Source: Nemertoderma westbladi
Lineage: Eukaryota > Xenacoelomorpha > Nemertodermatida > Nemertodermatidae
DNA length: 64,000 nucleotides
Reading direction: 5' to 3'
Assembly (NCBI GenBank): GCA_032718475.1
Contig: JAUCBJ010008708.1
Coordinates: forward strand, 79,829-143,828
A program made the translations under genes and the position numbers. The notes below the pieces were generated by a model. That model made no database searches. It saw only the letters and a program-made list of their open reading frames with translations, and was not told the origin of the DNA. Of this stretch, positions 32,105 to 44,000 are shown one piece after another. Position 1 is the first letter of the stretch. Each line of letters starts with the position of its first letter.

Positions 32105-32322
32105 TGATATGTACTGATATGTACAATATACATGGCTCGCCCCTTATAGGACTATGTACTTAAGATACCGGTACCACTAGATAGGTGGAGGGTTTTCCCT
32201 ATTGCTATGCTGTACTGATATTACACTGTACTGCTGTACTACACTTTTATATTATACGTGTCTGCCTTATATACTATTGATATTCATATTATTGGGGATA
32301 TTCCGATAGTGCAGACATACCA
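32105..32322 (+). repeat. Gypsy element 3' LTR
   Basis: 218 bp, TG...CA, and followed by the CACAA duplication and then LINE sequence. Confidence 0.95.
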
Positions 32323-33604
32323 CACAAGTCCCAGATAGACCATATTCTGTTTCGTAGGAAATACAGGAGCTCTATACAAGACTGTAATGCATTTACACTT
32401 CGACCCTTCTCCAGTGATCACCGCCTTATTGTGGCAATGGTAAGACTTAGTCTGCGTGCTAGCAGAACAACGAAATCTGCCTTGCCGCGGCATGACTGGT
32501 CCTCTCTGTTGCAACAGCCAAGTGTGAAATCCAGTTTCACACTACAGCTGAGCAACAGGTATGAGGCTCTTGCCTCTGAGGCGGCAGATCACTGTGAGGG
32601 CTATACTGCCTTTACAGAAGCAGTTAGCAGCTGCAGAAACAGTTCCTGTATACCCACGAAACAGGAAAAGGGCCCCCTGGACTGACAACAAAATTCAGAA
32701 GTGCCGAAATGACCTTCATAAGGCGCAGAAAGATTCCCGACTCAAACAGACTACAGCGGCCAAGAATGCAGTTAAGGCTGCATCTAGGTCCCTGAACAGG
32801 CAGTACTCTGTTAATCTACAGGAGCTAATAAACCAACAGGTTGATGCCATCAATGATGCTGACGACGACAACAGGAAATGGAAATTGATCAATTTGCTTA
32901 CTGGGCGGAAAAGCCAACCAACCACCAAGGTTAAGGCTGAATCACCAGCCGATCGCCTCAATGGTTGGAAAGCCCACTTTGAAAAGCTCCTCGATAATGA
33001 CAGGGTATTGCCTGATAACTTTATAGAAGTAAAAGTGTCTGAGTCTGTACTCCCCCATATTCCCATTGGCGATATCTCCTTTGCAGAAGTGAAGACTGCT
33101 GCAAAGAGCATTAAGACCAATCGTGCCAGTGGAGTATATGGTGTTCCCCCTGAGGTCTTTAAAATACCTGAGTGTTTAAAGCTCATCTATCCCATCATAG
33201 TGGACATGTACCGAATAATAAGAGTCCCACAAGAAATGAAAACAAATAAGTTGGTGCCAGTTTCCAAGAAGGGCAACCTAACACTCTATGGTTCTTTTCG
33301 GGGAATCTCATTGATCTCGATTGCTGCAAAGCTATACAATAGGAATCTATTAAATCGCATCAGGGATACCATTGAGAGACTGCTCCGTGGAAATCAGAAT
33401 GGGTTCCGTAAAGGTCGTGGGACCATGGAGCCCATTCTGGCACTTAGAAGGATAATTGAAGAATTATCAAAAAAGAAAGACAGGCATCTGGCTGTTATCT
33501 TTGTTGACTTCTTCAAGGCCGTTGATTCAGTCTCTCGCTCATGTATGTTCAGCATACTTTCATTATATGGGATTCCTGATGAAATTATTGCAGCAATCAG
33601 ATCA
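32323..33604 (+). pseudogene. LINE endonuclease end and reverse transcriptase, middle fragment
   Basis: The endonuclease resumes with HKSQIDHILFRRKY and ends with FSSDHRLIVAMVRLS (the SDH motif). One frameshift near 32655 separates it from the RT frame (32561-33604). The RT has RGISLISIAAKLYNRNLLNR (motif 1), NGFRKGRGTMEPILALRRI and the palm motif AVIFVDFFKAVDSVSRS, where the family usually has KAFD. It is broken at GIPDEIIAAIRS by the Element 2 target site. The layout is that of an APE-type LINE; the clade (CR1, L2 or RTE-like) was not determined. The sequence after 33604 in the same frame belongs to the Element 2 LTR. Confidence 0.88.
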
Positions 33605-35873
33605 TGTAAGGGTCCAGTAGTATACCGCTTACCAGATCCTAGTAACGATGTATCTTACTATGAGACTCTAGTAATGTATACGGGCTTGTACAGTATCTGA
33701 CAACAAATCCCAGTCCAGGATATCTAAACAAACAGATATAGTACACAAACGACTACTGGCGAGGAACAGAGCCTTGTATCTATTCTATGTACGTGAGCGG
33801 GTCGAATGCCTACGTACTAGACAGAAGGATACCTGTCCTCTAACCGGTGAGGCAGATGTACAGTTACAGTAACAGACCAAACTCACGGGAAAACAATCCC
33901 CGCGCAGCGAATCCTAACTATCACTGACAGTCCTAAATACAGTAACTTGCCGCGGTGTGATTTATATGGTTTATATACGAGCTAGTGGGTTAACAGACCT
34001 AGCGTAACAACACTGACAGTCCTAAATCAGTCGAAAAGGGGTCGTACCTAAATGTAACAATAACTGATCCCCCTGTACGAAATCAGTCTAAAGGGTCAGG
34101 CCTAAATGTAACAATACCGTTGTCCAGACAAACAACAGTTTAATAACGAAAGTGAAATACTCCTTTTTTTGCCGCAACTAAATCAGATCCTAATTTTACA
34201 AATACAGATAATTTCCACCTAACGTAATGTATAGTACGCTATAGCTAGTAGAACTTTAAGGGCGATATGTTTTAGGGCGTGTGTGTGTGGGTGTGTTACA
34301 AATAAAACAATTTCGTGTAATTCCTTTTACTAGGTTTTAGTGATTTTCTGACTAAATGATACCGTGCGCTAGCTACTAAAATAAACTAGTCGCGTTTGTA
34401 GAACTTTATACTCACGAATGACGTCAAAGCTCTCTCCTTCCTATCCACAACCCAATGGGCAACCACAGTGTTAGTAACTACACCCGTGATCGGCACTAAT
34501 ACCAGATTCTGGTTGTAAGATAAGAATAGGGGTTAATCGCTACCGTACGTTAGCTGATCTGGTATACTAATTTAATTCTAGAACTTTGTTGCTGCGGTAG
34601 TTAGCAGCAATACCTATCAGTACGTGGCGAGGCGCGGTAGGATATTAATAAACCTCCCTAGGCCAAGCAGTGTGCCGGTAGCAGAAATGCTCCTTGCCTG
34701 ATCAAATAGCTAACTCCAGACAGGGGGGGGGGGGGGGGGGGTACTAATGTACGTTCTACAAAGCGAACCGGTACCAAACAGTCAGTGCTACGACTCACTA
34801 AATTATGGAACATATGCTGTCCGTACCTAATATGTACTCGCGTACTGACGAATGGCAATAGTTCGCACCTGTAGGAAGTACAGGTTAACCCAGGGATTCG
34901 TAGGACTTGACAAAGGGGGGGTGTCTGGATATAATTATTTGATCCTAAATTTGCGGCGTCCAGTACAGTGTCACGCTTACCCTGATCTATAGGTCTTACG
35001 GCGGGCAAGGGCGTCGAACAAAGTCTTACCTTCTCACAAAGCGGGCGCTGCATAGCAAGTGGAGTATTTCGAAGGGCAAAGGGGGTGCGCGGTCAATCCA
35101 ATGTGGGCGCTAGCGTGTTGTGGACATCTCTTCCCTGCGTTGCTTACGGCCTAACGATCTAGGCTGCCATCTCCCTGGTGTTCGGCTGTCCCGAAGTCGG
35201 ACCAAAAGAAAACATGTCAGGAAATTGCAGTATATTTACAGTTTTACAAAAGGATTTATCAAATAAAGTTTCAACAAGAAACCGAATTAACTAATTTTAC
35301 AAGAATAAACTATAAGGTGGAGAAAAGGGGTAACGAAGTATATATTGATAACCGAAGGCAAACCGGCCTTTTATACTAGAAATTGCACATGGAAACTAAA
35401 CAGAATTTTCCACAGCTTCACCATTGAGCAATGAAGTGCTTCGTGCTCTATGATTGGCCCAGCTCATCGTTCAACGCAGTCCGGCCCTTACACTAATCTG
35501 GGACATGGAATCCTAACAGAATTTTCCACTGCCTCACATTTGAGCAATAAGATAATTTATGCCCTATGATTGGCCTGGCTCATCATTCGCTACGCTGTAC
35601 GCTTCTCATTGGCCTACCAATTAGCACCACACGAAAATAAATGGCCCCAAAATACAAATTTCCCGACTGGGATTCGAACTCGTAACCTACGTAATGTAAC
35701 CAACGCCTTAACCATCTGACCACTACGCCACGAGAGTACCTAAGGGTTTTATGTGTACAAATATGAATAGGCATATTACATTACTGTAACTTAATCAAAA
35801 TACGTCGGATTTTCAAAAGTTTTTACGTTAAAGTTAAACTACAAATGCTATCTTATAGTGAAATAATTCATCA
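33605..35873 (-). repeat. Element 2 3' LTR
   Basis: Read on the minus strand the LTR begins TGATGAATTATTTC and ends GGACCCTTACA. It is unusually long. A tandem pair of roughly 115-bp segments (about 35399-35480 and 35515-35595) each contain CAGAATTTTCCAC and a CCAAT-type box (GATTGGCC on the plus strand), with a third ATTGGCC near 35609. Small frames in it (34658-35053 and 35583-35774) recur in the other LTR and are not genes. Confidence 0.95.
35662..35736 (-). other. tRNA-like module inside Element 2 LTR (3' copy)
   Basis: The minus strand reads CTCTCGTGGCGTAGTGGTC, then AGATGGTTAAGGCGTTGG, then GAGTTCGAATCCC, which is close to perfect A and B boxes of Pol III tRNA promoters at tRNA spacing. 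The acceptor stem and T stem do not pair well and there is no CCA, so this is probably a SINE-type or fossil tRNA sequence. It is present at the same place in the other LTR. Confidence 0.6.
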
Positions 35874-35880
35874 CCGCTCC
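35874..35880 (-). promoter_or_regulatory. Element 2 polypurine tract
   Basis: The minus strand reads GGAGCGG immediately before the TG of the 3' LTR, the same core as in Element 1. The 35881-36390 stretch is an AT-rich 3' untranslated region with no gene. Confidence 0.7.
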
Positions 35881-36390
35881 ATGAAAACAGTAAGTAAGAC
35901 TGTTTTCACCAATCAAAATATAAAATATCTACAAACTATTTCTAAATTTACTGGTAGGGCCTAAAATATAAAATATAATCACTATCTAATCATTGCATAC
36001 TTAATATTGCAGATACGGCGTAAATACAATCGATCGTACATACAAATACAAATTTACGAATTAACTTTAGTGCCTAAAATACAAAAAAAGGCTTTCGGTT
36101 ATCAAGGTAAGCAAATTAAACAAATCAGAACAAATAAATCAAACAAATCAAACAAATAAATCAAACTCTTTCGATAAATCTTTATATATTGTAAATATAC
36201 ATAATAAACCTTCACCAAATTAAATTAGTCCAAATATAATATAAACACAATGCGCTAATAACTTCCAATAGTGTCCTCCTGACGATCTGAAAAGTTCGTC
36301 CTACTGGTCTGGATGTCTTCTCCTGAGCATCAATTGCTAACGGTAGGCTCGCAAGCCTTCCTTTCCATCTCGCTCCTCCAAATCCAACAT

Positions 36391-36931
36391 TCATACATAA
36401 TATCCGAATATAAATATCCAATATAACATCCAAATATAATATCTGAATATAATATCCTTTCTTCTCGCTTTCCTATTCCTTGGCCGACCGGGCTCGTCCA
36501 CGTCCTCTATTGCGATTGGGTGGTGGTCGAGGTCGAACTGGGCTCGGACTTCGGCGTCGAGTTGTCGGTGGTTCCAAAACGCTAGGAAAGGGGACGACGG
36601 GAGATGAAACGACCCCCTTCTTGGTAACGCAGACTTTGGTGGTTTGGGCAACGCGCTAATATCGGCTCAGGGTTCTCGCAAACGTCGTTGGCGTCGCATA
36701 ACGCATCGTAGGTGTACAACGCTTTGAACTCCGCGCGTAACTCCTCCGCTGTTTTGTTATAAGCGTCCAATCGCTGTCGCGTGATGTTTGGATCCGCCTT
36801 GGATTTAGCAAGCTTGGCTGTACTCCTAGCCATACTCTCCACTCCAAACAGGTTAAAGTTTTGGCCCCATATCGGTTGAACGGCGCCTGGTGCTACTATT
36901 CCTGCGTGGATCCTTGATAATAGTGTTTCTA
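36391..36931 (-). pseudogene. Element 2 ORF2 (accessory protein), frameshifted
   Basis: Two overlapping frames make up ORF2. The first (36931-36582) contains ITRQRLDAYNKTAEELRAEF, then YTYDALCD, and ends in a block NPEPILARCPNHQSLRYQEG that matches HPEPILTRCPAHQFLRYNEG in Element 3 ORF2. The stretch between the two blocks is much shorter than in Element 3, so part of the Cys-containing middle is lost. After RRPLS the frame stops; the rest is in a second frame (from about 36651) and contains a basic segment GRPRNRKARRKD. No ATG opens the first frame; it begins at a strong splice acceptor, so it was probably expressed as a second exon. Function is unknown. There is no membrane segment in the first frame. 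Confidence 0.65.
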
Positions 36932-36957
36932 CTAGAGGAAGCACAAACAGAGGTTAG
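36932..36957 (-). promoter_or_regulatory. Probable 3' splice acceptor upstream of Element 2 ORF2
   Basis: On the minus strand a branch-type CTAAC (36957-36953) is followed by CTCTGTTTGTGCTTCCTCTAG, with a pyrimidine-rich tract and AG at 36933-36932. The ORF2 frame opens right after it. Confidence 0.6.
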
Positions 36958-37622
36958 ATGTGAGGAGACTTAGAGTTTGTCGGCTTTTGGCTCAACTCTG
37001 CTCTAAACCCCAACCCATTTTGCCTAATGACTTCGGGTTCGCGTGATTTCGCACTGGCCCCTAATCCAAAAAATTGTGCCGATAAAAAACGAATTCCGGG
37101 TAAACTAGCCGCGAGTCTAAAATACTCACCTTTTAATTTCCCAAACTACATTTCCCAAGAAAATAATGCAGTCGAGAATTAATTGGTCAAAATAATAGTA
37201 GACACGACTACGTAGAACAAGACCGATTTTCTTTTCCAGAAAAAATTTTATCGGTAGGCTCGCAAGCCTTCCATCCGCTCTTGTCCTCCCCAATTTTAAT
37301 TTTATCTAGCTGTATTCTAGAATTTGCTTTCACTGGAGAATCGTTTTTCTTAAATTTAAATCCAACTAAATGGATTTGTCTAATAATTTTTGAAAATTGT
37401 CTCACTTGTGGGTTCCAAGTGGAATTCCATTCCTACTGTACACACAATCCCGCTCCTATGTGATACATAAGGGTACTACCCTCCATGTTCACGTATAAAG
37501 ACAATGGAATTCCACCGCTGTCTCTATCTACAGTGAAGAGGATTACAAATGCACGTACAGTAATACAAATACAAATAACTAAAATACAGTAGGTCTATGT
37601 GGCGGCCAACAAAGGTCCCACA
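36945..37622 (-). other. Element 2 spacer between pol and ORF2
   Basis: No confident gene. It holds the post-pol purine motif (37459-37443) and one copy of the Element 2 hairpin (37253-37272). A 65-codon frame (37405-37208) reads through that hairpin as WKACEPTDK. It has no relatives in the window and is not called as a gene. Confidence 0.55.
37443..37459 (-). promoter_or_regulatory. Post-pol purine-rich cis-element, Element 2 copy
   Basis: The minus strand reads ATAGGAGCGGGATTGTG, 165 nt past the integrase-remnant stop. It matches Element 3 at 62533-62550 almost base for base and Element 1 at 13242-13258 more loosely. Confidence 0.6.
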
Positions 37623-37623
37623 T

Positions 37624-38085
37624 CTATTTACTAATATTGGGTGGAGATTTGTAGTCTCCCGTCTCGTTTCTAGTCTCCTCAAGGAGTACGAGACGTTGTA
37701 CAGGCCTATCTACGGTACGTCCGTCGATAGTCCGTACAGTAACTGTTCTCACTATACCAGATGTAGGGTGCGTGGTCAAAATGACTCCAGTCAGCCAAAA
37801 CCGTATTTTCAGATTAGCTTCAGCCAATAAAACATGGTCACCACGTCTTAAACATCGGGTATTTAGATACCAGGAAGTTCTGGTTGAAATAGAGGGCAAA
37901 TAATTTTTCTGCCATATTTCCCAGAATTTATTTGCAAGCAATTGAGTGATTTTCCAAGCCTTGTTGCCGTATCCGTCACTATCAACGGGTACCGAAATGG
38001 GCAACAGTGTCGTCGGCGCCTGCATAAGCAGGTGCGCTGGTGTCAAGGCAAACTGTACGTCGTTATTGTCTGGGATCATGGTGTT
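37624..38085 (-). pseudogene. pol: Element 2 integrase C-terminal domain remnant
   Basis: It is in the same frame as the upstream polyprotein but behind its TGA stop (38088-38086). It reads FALTPAHLLMQAP, FWEIWQKNYLPSISTRTSW, RRGDHVLLAEANL and ends RPVQRLVLLEETRNETGDY. The same motifs close the intact integrase of Element 3 (NHLLMQSP, YLPTISTRTKW). About 250 residues that carry the HHCC zinc domain and the DDE core in Element 3 are missing at the junction, and the stop sits at that junction. Confidence 0.88.
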
Positions 38086-41000
38086 TCATGGTAATTCATG
38101 GTGTTGCGGTATGATGATAGGATACCTAAAGTCAAGTGCAAAGTCGATGTTTTGGAGTCTGGACTTGTGACAAAGTAAGCCCCGGTAAATAATCGAACTC
38201 CAACTCAAAATCGGTGAAGACTTAATCTGTTTACCTTGTTTGATCGCTGTGAACTCTCGTGCGAAATATCGCAATTGATAATGTCGAATGATATCAACTT
38301 CACAGTGTTCAATTTCCTTTAAGGTAAGTCTTCTAGGAAAGTCGCGTTTGCCTCTGGCATATTGTCTCAATCGTTTGAGCCATGCTAACTTGCGGCACGC
38401 GTCAGTCCATGATCTAGTTAGGTTCACTATCCTGTCAACGTAAGTGTTGGTGACGTCATCGGGTAAGGTGTAGTCGTAGTGTGGATACTTGTCTGGACTT
38501 GGTAGGCCCACGGGCCTTCCGGTAGGTTTGTCTGAGTCCCCAAGTACGTCAATCTCTACGGTCTTACCTTTACCGTCCGCACCTAATATGTCGACTGGCA
38601 GTAATGGTTTCAACTCTACAGTGTCAGTGTGTTCCTGTGAGCCTGTAAGCTTCCTAACCTTAGTCACCACTTTACCTGTAGGTAAGTCAAGTACCTTCTT
38701 CGAGCGGAGTGTAATCCCTGTGGCCACATCTCTGTCGTCCAAAGAAGTCAAATTCGGTAAGTCTCTAAATGTCCGCTCCAATGGGTCTTCTAATGGAGTG
38801 TCTAGTAGACAGTCTGGTGAAGCGTCTGGTGAACAGTCTGGTGAGACGTCTGGTGAGACATAGCGCGGAACATCCGGCGAAATGTCCTGTCGTCGGTCCC
38901 AAAGTCTGTCTAGCGTAACTTCTATCAGAAAGTCTGGTTCAAAGTCTGGTGAACAGTCGGTCGAGATGTCTGGTGAACAGTCTGGTGAGACGTCCGGTAG
39001 ACATTCTGTCGAGAGTTCCATCAAACAATCTGGCGAACAATCCGGAGAACAATCTGGTGTCTCTTCTGGTGAATAGTCTGGCGAGTAATCTGGTGAACAA
39101 TCCGGCGAAACGTCTGGTGAAATCTCCCGCGGAACATCCGGCGAAGGATTCGTACAAGCGTCTGGTCGAGTGTCTGGCGAGACGTCTGGCGTAATGTCAG
39201 GTCTGGCGTCCAGGTCATCAGATTTCGTCCGTCCTTTTTTCCTTTTGACCTTGGCGTTGGCTTTCCATTTAGACTTGACAACCTTGTCGAGTTTTATCTC
39301 GGCACCCTCTGGTATGGTGTTGGTTGTCGCGTCGAATAACGGTGGCCATTCGTCTGATGGTCGCTGTAGGAAATCGGGTCCTCTAAACCAAAAGGATTTA
39401 TTGTCCGGTTTACAAAAGTCAAGTGGTTGCATCCCCCGTGACGCGATGTCAGCTGGGTTCAGCTTCCCTGGACAGTGACGCCAATCTTGTTTGAGCGACC
39501 GGTCTAGTATTTCAGCCCGTCTGTTGGCTACGAAAGTCTTGAACTCGAATGTTTCGTTGTTTATGTACCAAAGTACCAACGTCGCATCCATCCAATATGT
39601 GACCTTCAAGTTAGCCTCCAGCTCGCGTTGAACTAGACTGACAATATCGGTAGATATCGTCCCGGCTTGCAGCTCCCCACGAGGTACAGTCATATACTTC
39701 AATGGCATTGTTCTAGCCCTTGAAGTAACGAGAGATACATCGTAGCTGTCCGATGTCACTTGTCGTCTAAGGTATAAGGTAACCCCCAATCCATCCTTGC
39801 TAGCGTCACTAAAGCTGTGAAGCTCTAAATCGGCAGGAAAGGTGGTTTGTAAAGGAAAGTATACCCTCGGTATGGTATAGTCTTGTAGGAACGTCAGTTG
39901 GGCTTCCCAGTCCCTCCATCGCTCAGCTAACTTTTCTGGGATGGGATCGTCCCATTCCAGTCCGGCTTGCCAAATGCTGCGGAGTATGATCCTAGCATGT
40001 AGGATCACTGGACTAATGAAACACAATGGGTCATACAATCGACTCATAGTCGATAAGCAAGTCCTCTTAGTGAGAGGTCTAGTCTGGTCGTTGGACCTTA
40101 CACGTACCCTAAAATTGTCGGTGTTAGGGTCCCAACTAAGTCCTAATACTTTGGTCGTCGGCAGTGGTTCTAGGTCTAAGTCTAAATCACCTCCGCTACG
40201 ATCCATCGGGTCAAATGAGTTCACCAGTTCGGGTTCGTTGGAAGCGAACTTCGTCAGGTGAAATCCGCCCTCAGCGAGACAATCCTGGAGTTGGTGTGCT
40301 ACGGTTGTAGCGCGCTCCAAGGTGTCACAACTCTTGAGGCCGTCATCCACGTAGAAATCTCGTTCCACGGTCCGAACTACTTCTGGGTCAAATTGGTCTC
40401 GTCTGTCTAATGCTGTCTGCTTCAAGGCGTACATGGTGCAGTTGGGGCTGTCCCTGGCTCCGAATACTCTTACCTGCATTTGGTAAGTTTCTGGCGGAAG
40501 TTGTAAGTTTCCGTCCGGATACCAAAGAAACCTCAAACTTTCCCTGTTCCGCTCCAAAGCCTTAACCTGGTGAAACATGGCCTCTACGTCACAGGTGAAA
40601 GCCACTTTGCGTTGTCTAAAACGCATTAGGACTCCCATGAGGTAATTATTCATATTCGGCCCGTCCATCAGTTCGCTATTCATAGACATCCCTTGGTAAA
40701 GCGCAGCGCAGTCGTTGACTACACGCACCTTGCCAGGTTTGTCCGGGTGTCGAACATAATGATGTGGCAGGTAATATGTCTGGTCTGTAGTTACCTCAGG
40801 ATTTAACATCCTAATGGCGTATCCCTTTTGGAGATACGTCTGAAGTTGTGCATTGTATTGCATATGGGCCGTCTCGTCTCGCAACAATCGCTGCCTTATT
40901 GATTTGAGTCGCCTCAAAGCAAGCGGGTAATTGTTAACGAGCTTAGGTTGTCCATTGCGCCACAACATACCAACCTCATAGTGGCCATTCGCGGTCTGGC

Positions 41001-44000
41001 GAATGGTATCTCTCATAATATTTAATGACCGTTTTTCCTGTTCTGACATAGCGGTCTCGTAACTACCGGGTTCTGCTGAGTCCTGTTCCAACCATTGTAT
41101 GGTCCGTTCAGTCAGCAGTCGGTCAAGCGCTGCTTGCACTGCGCCATGGTCCTCGTCCACGTCTTCGTCCGCTGCGGTGGCTAGTGTCAAGGTGTCTGGT
41201 AGGCTCGCAAGCCTTCCGGTGTCACTAGTCGGCGTCGAATTGTCGTGCGGCGGTTTGACAACCTCTTGATCTATCGGTAGGCTCGCAAGCCTTCCAAGAT
41301 CAACGACCGGTGTCGAAGCCTGGTGGGTGGGGTCAATGACCTTCGGATTTTTCGGTAGGCTCGCAAGCCTTCCAAAATCCTCGTTCATCGAGTCATCCAC
41401 GGCAACAACCCTCAGGTCTTCGGTAGTCAATACAACCTGGTCTACTGCAAGTAGTTGTAAGTCAGAGGTCCGTATGGTCGTGTCCAGATCGGTTACGTCA
41501 GTATCGGTGGCGTCTGCGTTAGTGACGCAAGTCTGTCGTAGTGCCGTCCGTACAATTGGACCACGGGAGTGTGAAGGAGAATTATCTATCGTGTTAGTCA
41601 ATAAACTACACGTGCTCAAAACGTCGTCCTCCTGGTCACTTACCTCTAGTGAACGTATTGGTGCTCTAGTATACCAACCTATGGGAGTTCTACATGCGTA
41701 GGGGTTGCCCGCTGTAATAACAGATGGGCGTGTCTCCCATACCTGATGTAAGTTAAACTGGTCTGTCCCAATTAACATCGCAATGGAACGATAATTGACA
41801 GGACATTCCGGTATTCCAAGGTGTCGAAAATACTTACGATCTTCCGGAGATTGCTCTGGCACAGGGCCGAGCAAGTTACTAAAGTCCTTCGTAGCTGCAA
41901 AGGTCAAATTTCTTACCGGAAGTAATGAGCGCTCCTCCTTGCTGTGTTCCGTTTTGGAAAGAAGAGTGTCTAAAGTTAGTTTTACTCTCGTCACAGGAAT
42001 CGCTCTCTTACCATGCATGCTGCTTACAGTATACTGAGCAGTCTTACCTTGACTCAAGTCCGTAACTACGTCGGCTACTTGTTCGTCGACATAGCTATGC
42101 GATGACGCAGAGTCTAAGATGGCGTATATACGCTTGCTCCCTCGGGTTCCGGTAATCTTTATAGGAATCACGCTAAACCCTTTCAATTGGTTCTGTGTGA
42201 GGAGCGTTATCGAAGGCTGTTCCTCACCTGCATGCACGTAGAAAGTGTCGTCTTCCTCCTCGTCCTCGTCCGATGATCCTGACTGATCCATACAGTCGGT
42301 ATAAAAGGTACGGATCTCGCGCGGCGCACGCTCCTTATAAAGCGCGTCGCATCTAGCCGCTTTATCGGGATGCTCTCGTCGAAAGCGTCTGGTCGGAGTA
42401 TGACTGGTTGTGTGAAGCAACGCGTCATGGTTACGTCCACACAGAGAACATGTATCATCGCTCGGGCAATCCTTCCGGACGTGTCCTGGCTTCATACATC
42501 TCCAACAGGAATCTAGAGATCGGATTTGGAGTCTCCTTTCCTCGATCCCTAACTCTTTAAAAGCGCGACATCCACGTAGTTTATGTCCGCTATGGTTTCT
42601 GCCGTTCCGCTCGCAGTATGAGCATCCCACAAAGTCCGCCGGCAACTGTTGTCGTGGCTGCGTGGTGCCGATAGGCGTCAGAACTTTAGAAGTCTCAGTA
42701 GGGGTGGCGTAAGTAACGGCTTTCGCGTTCGTCGGAAACGGTTTAGTCCGATTCGGCGCAGAAACAGTTATCCCTTCCGCCGCGATATGGTGATCGGTAT
42801 AGTTCGATCGAGTCTCGATCACGGCCTCCCGTGAAATAAGTTGATAGACATCGGTGAGTTTTAATAACCCTCCGGCCTCTTCGCGTTGGTACTCGATGCG
42901 TCGCCATTCTCGTCGTAGTCGATGATGAAGTCGACCGATTATTCGAATGAGAACCGTCGGTGCGTTAGCGTACTCGAGTTGTCCAATGGACCGTAAAGTC
43001 CCTATAGCGTTCTTTATTTCGTCCGCGAGTCGTAAAAGGTCGATCGGTCTCGAAATGTTGCCTCCTCTGCAGAGGTCTTCAATGATGGATTTAGCCATGG
43101 CGACATTACCGCCGTAAATCGAATACAAACGGTCGTACGCCAATTCAAAGGCATCGGGAACACCAATAAAGGTTTCCGCTAATCGTTTCGGCTCACCAGA
43201 CAGAACTTGGAGCAAGTAATTAAACTTCTCCGTCGAGGTGAAAGCACACTTAGCGATCTGGGACTCTACGTAGTCTACCAGTGTGCGCCAGTGTTTCGCG
43301 TTGCCAGAGAATTTCGGCAGTTGCTGTGCCGGTAATCCGTGTCTAGCCGCGAATTTCGCAATCTCGTTAACTAAGTCCAACTGTCCGCGTCCCTGTTCGG
43401 TGGCGTCGTCCAGTCGCTTCCTTCCGCGCGTTGTTCGTCGGTAGGAATTATTAACGGGATCTTCTTCTCGATGTGTCGGAGTCCGTCTAGTCTCCTGTTC
43501 TCTCCTCGGTGGTCGATGTTGTCTAGGTTGTTCCAACTCCACGCTGGTTCGTGATCGATCCGACGGTTGCGCTTCGAGTCGCTCTTCGAGTTGAGCTAGT
43601 CGGTCCGTTACAGGTCGCATTATTTCGGCGAGTCTGTTGGTGCTGATCGCTTCCGCAGGTTGCAACGTGGGTTTCTGTTGGGGTGTTTCTCGTGGAGGAT
43701 TATCAATATAGGGGTTCGTCGATCGTTCCTCCCGTTTGTAATCCGCTGCCGCTGCCGCTCCAGTACGGAATATTTCCCGTTCCGTCGACTCCGAGTCACT
43801 GGATGAATCGCTGTCGTCCGGATAAGGTGGTTGGCGGGTTCGCGTCCGGCGTATTATTCTTGGTCGAGTTCGTCGTGGTCTGGGATCTACGGCTCCTCGT
43901 TGTTCGGTAGGCTCGCAAGCCTTCCACGAAGTCGTAGGTCTCGTTAAACATTGGGTGAGAGGTCTAGTAAAAACATCTGAGTTAAGTTCTACTGTAGGTT

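Larger units (their letters stand above)
27738..32322 (+). mobile_element. Ty3/Gypsy LTR retrotransposon inserted in the LINE
   Basis: 218-bp LTRs (27738-27955 and 32105-32322) begin TGATATGTAC and end ACATACCA. The target duplication is CACAA (27733-27737 and 32323-32327). The LTRs differ by two bases by eye (about 27792 and 27875 against their partners). Gag, protease, RT and RNase H are recognisable, but the coding region has a nonsense codon, a frameshift and loss of the integrase core, so this copy is not autonomous. Confidence 0.95.

Noticed and set aside
35662-35736. Functional tRNA gene
   Set aside because: A and B boxes are good but the acceptor stem and T stem do not pair, so it is described as tRNA-like only.
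34658-35774. ORFs on the minus strand repeated at 47742-48852
   Set aside because: Both are inside the Element 2 LTRs. One reads through the G tract, whose length differs between copies.
38489-39478. Plus-strand ORFs within Element 2
   Set aside because: They mirror the SPDC repeat and high-GC coding sequence of the minus-strand polyprotein and carry no domains.
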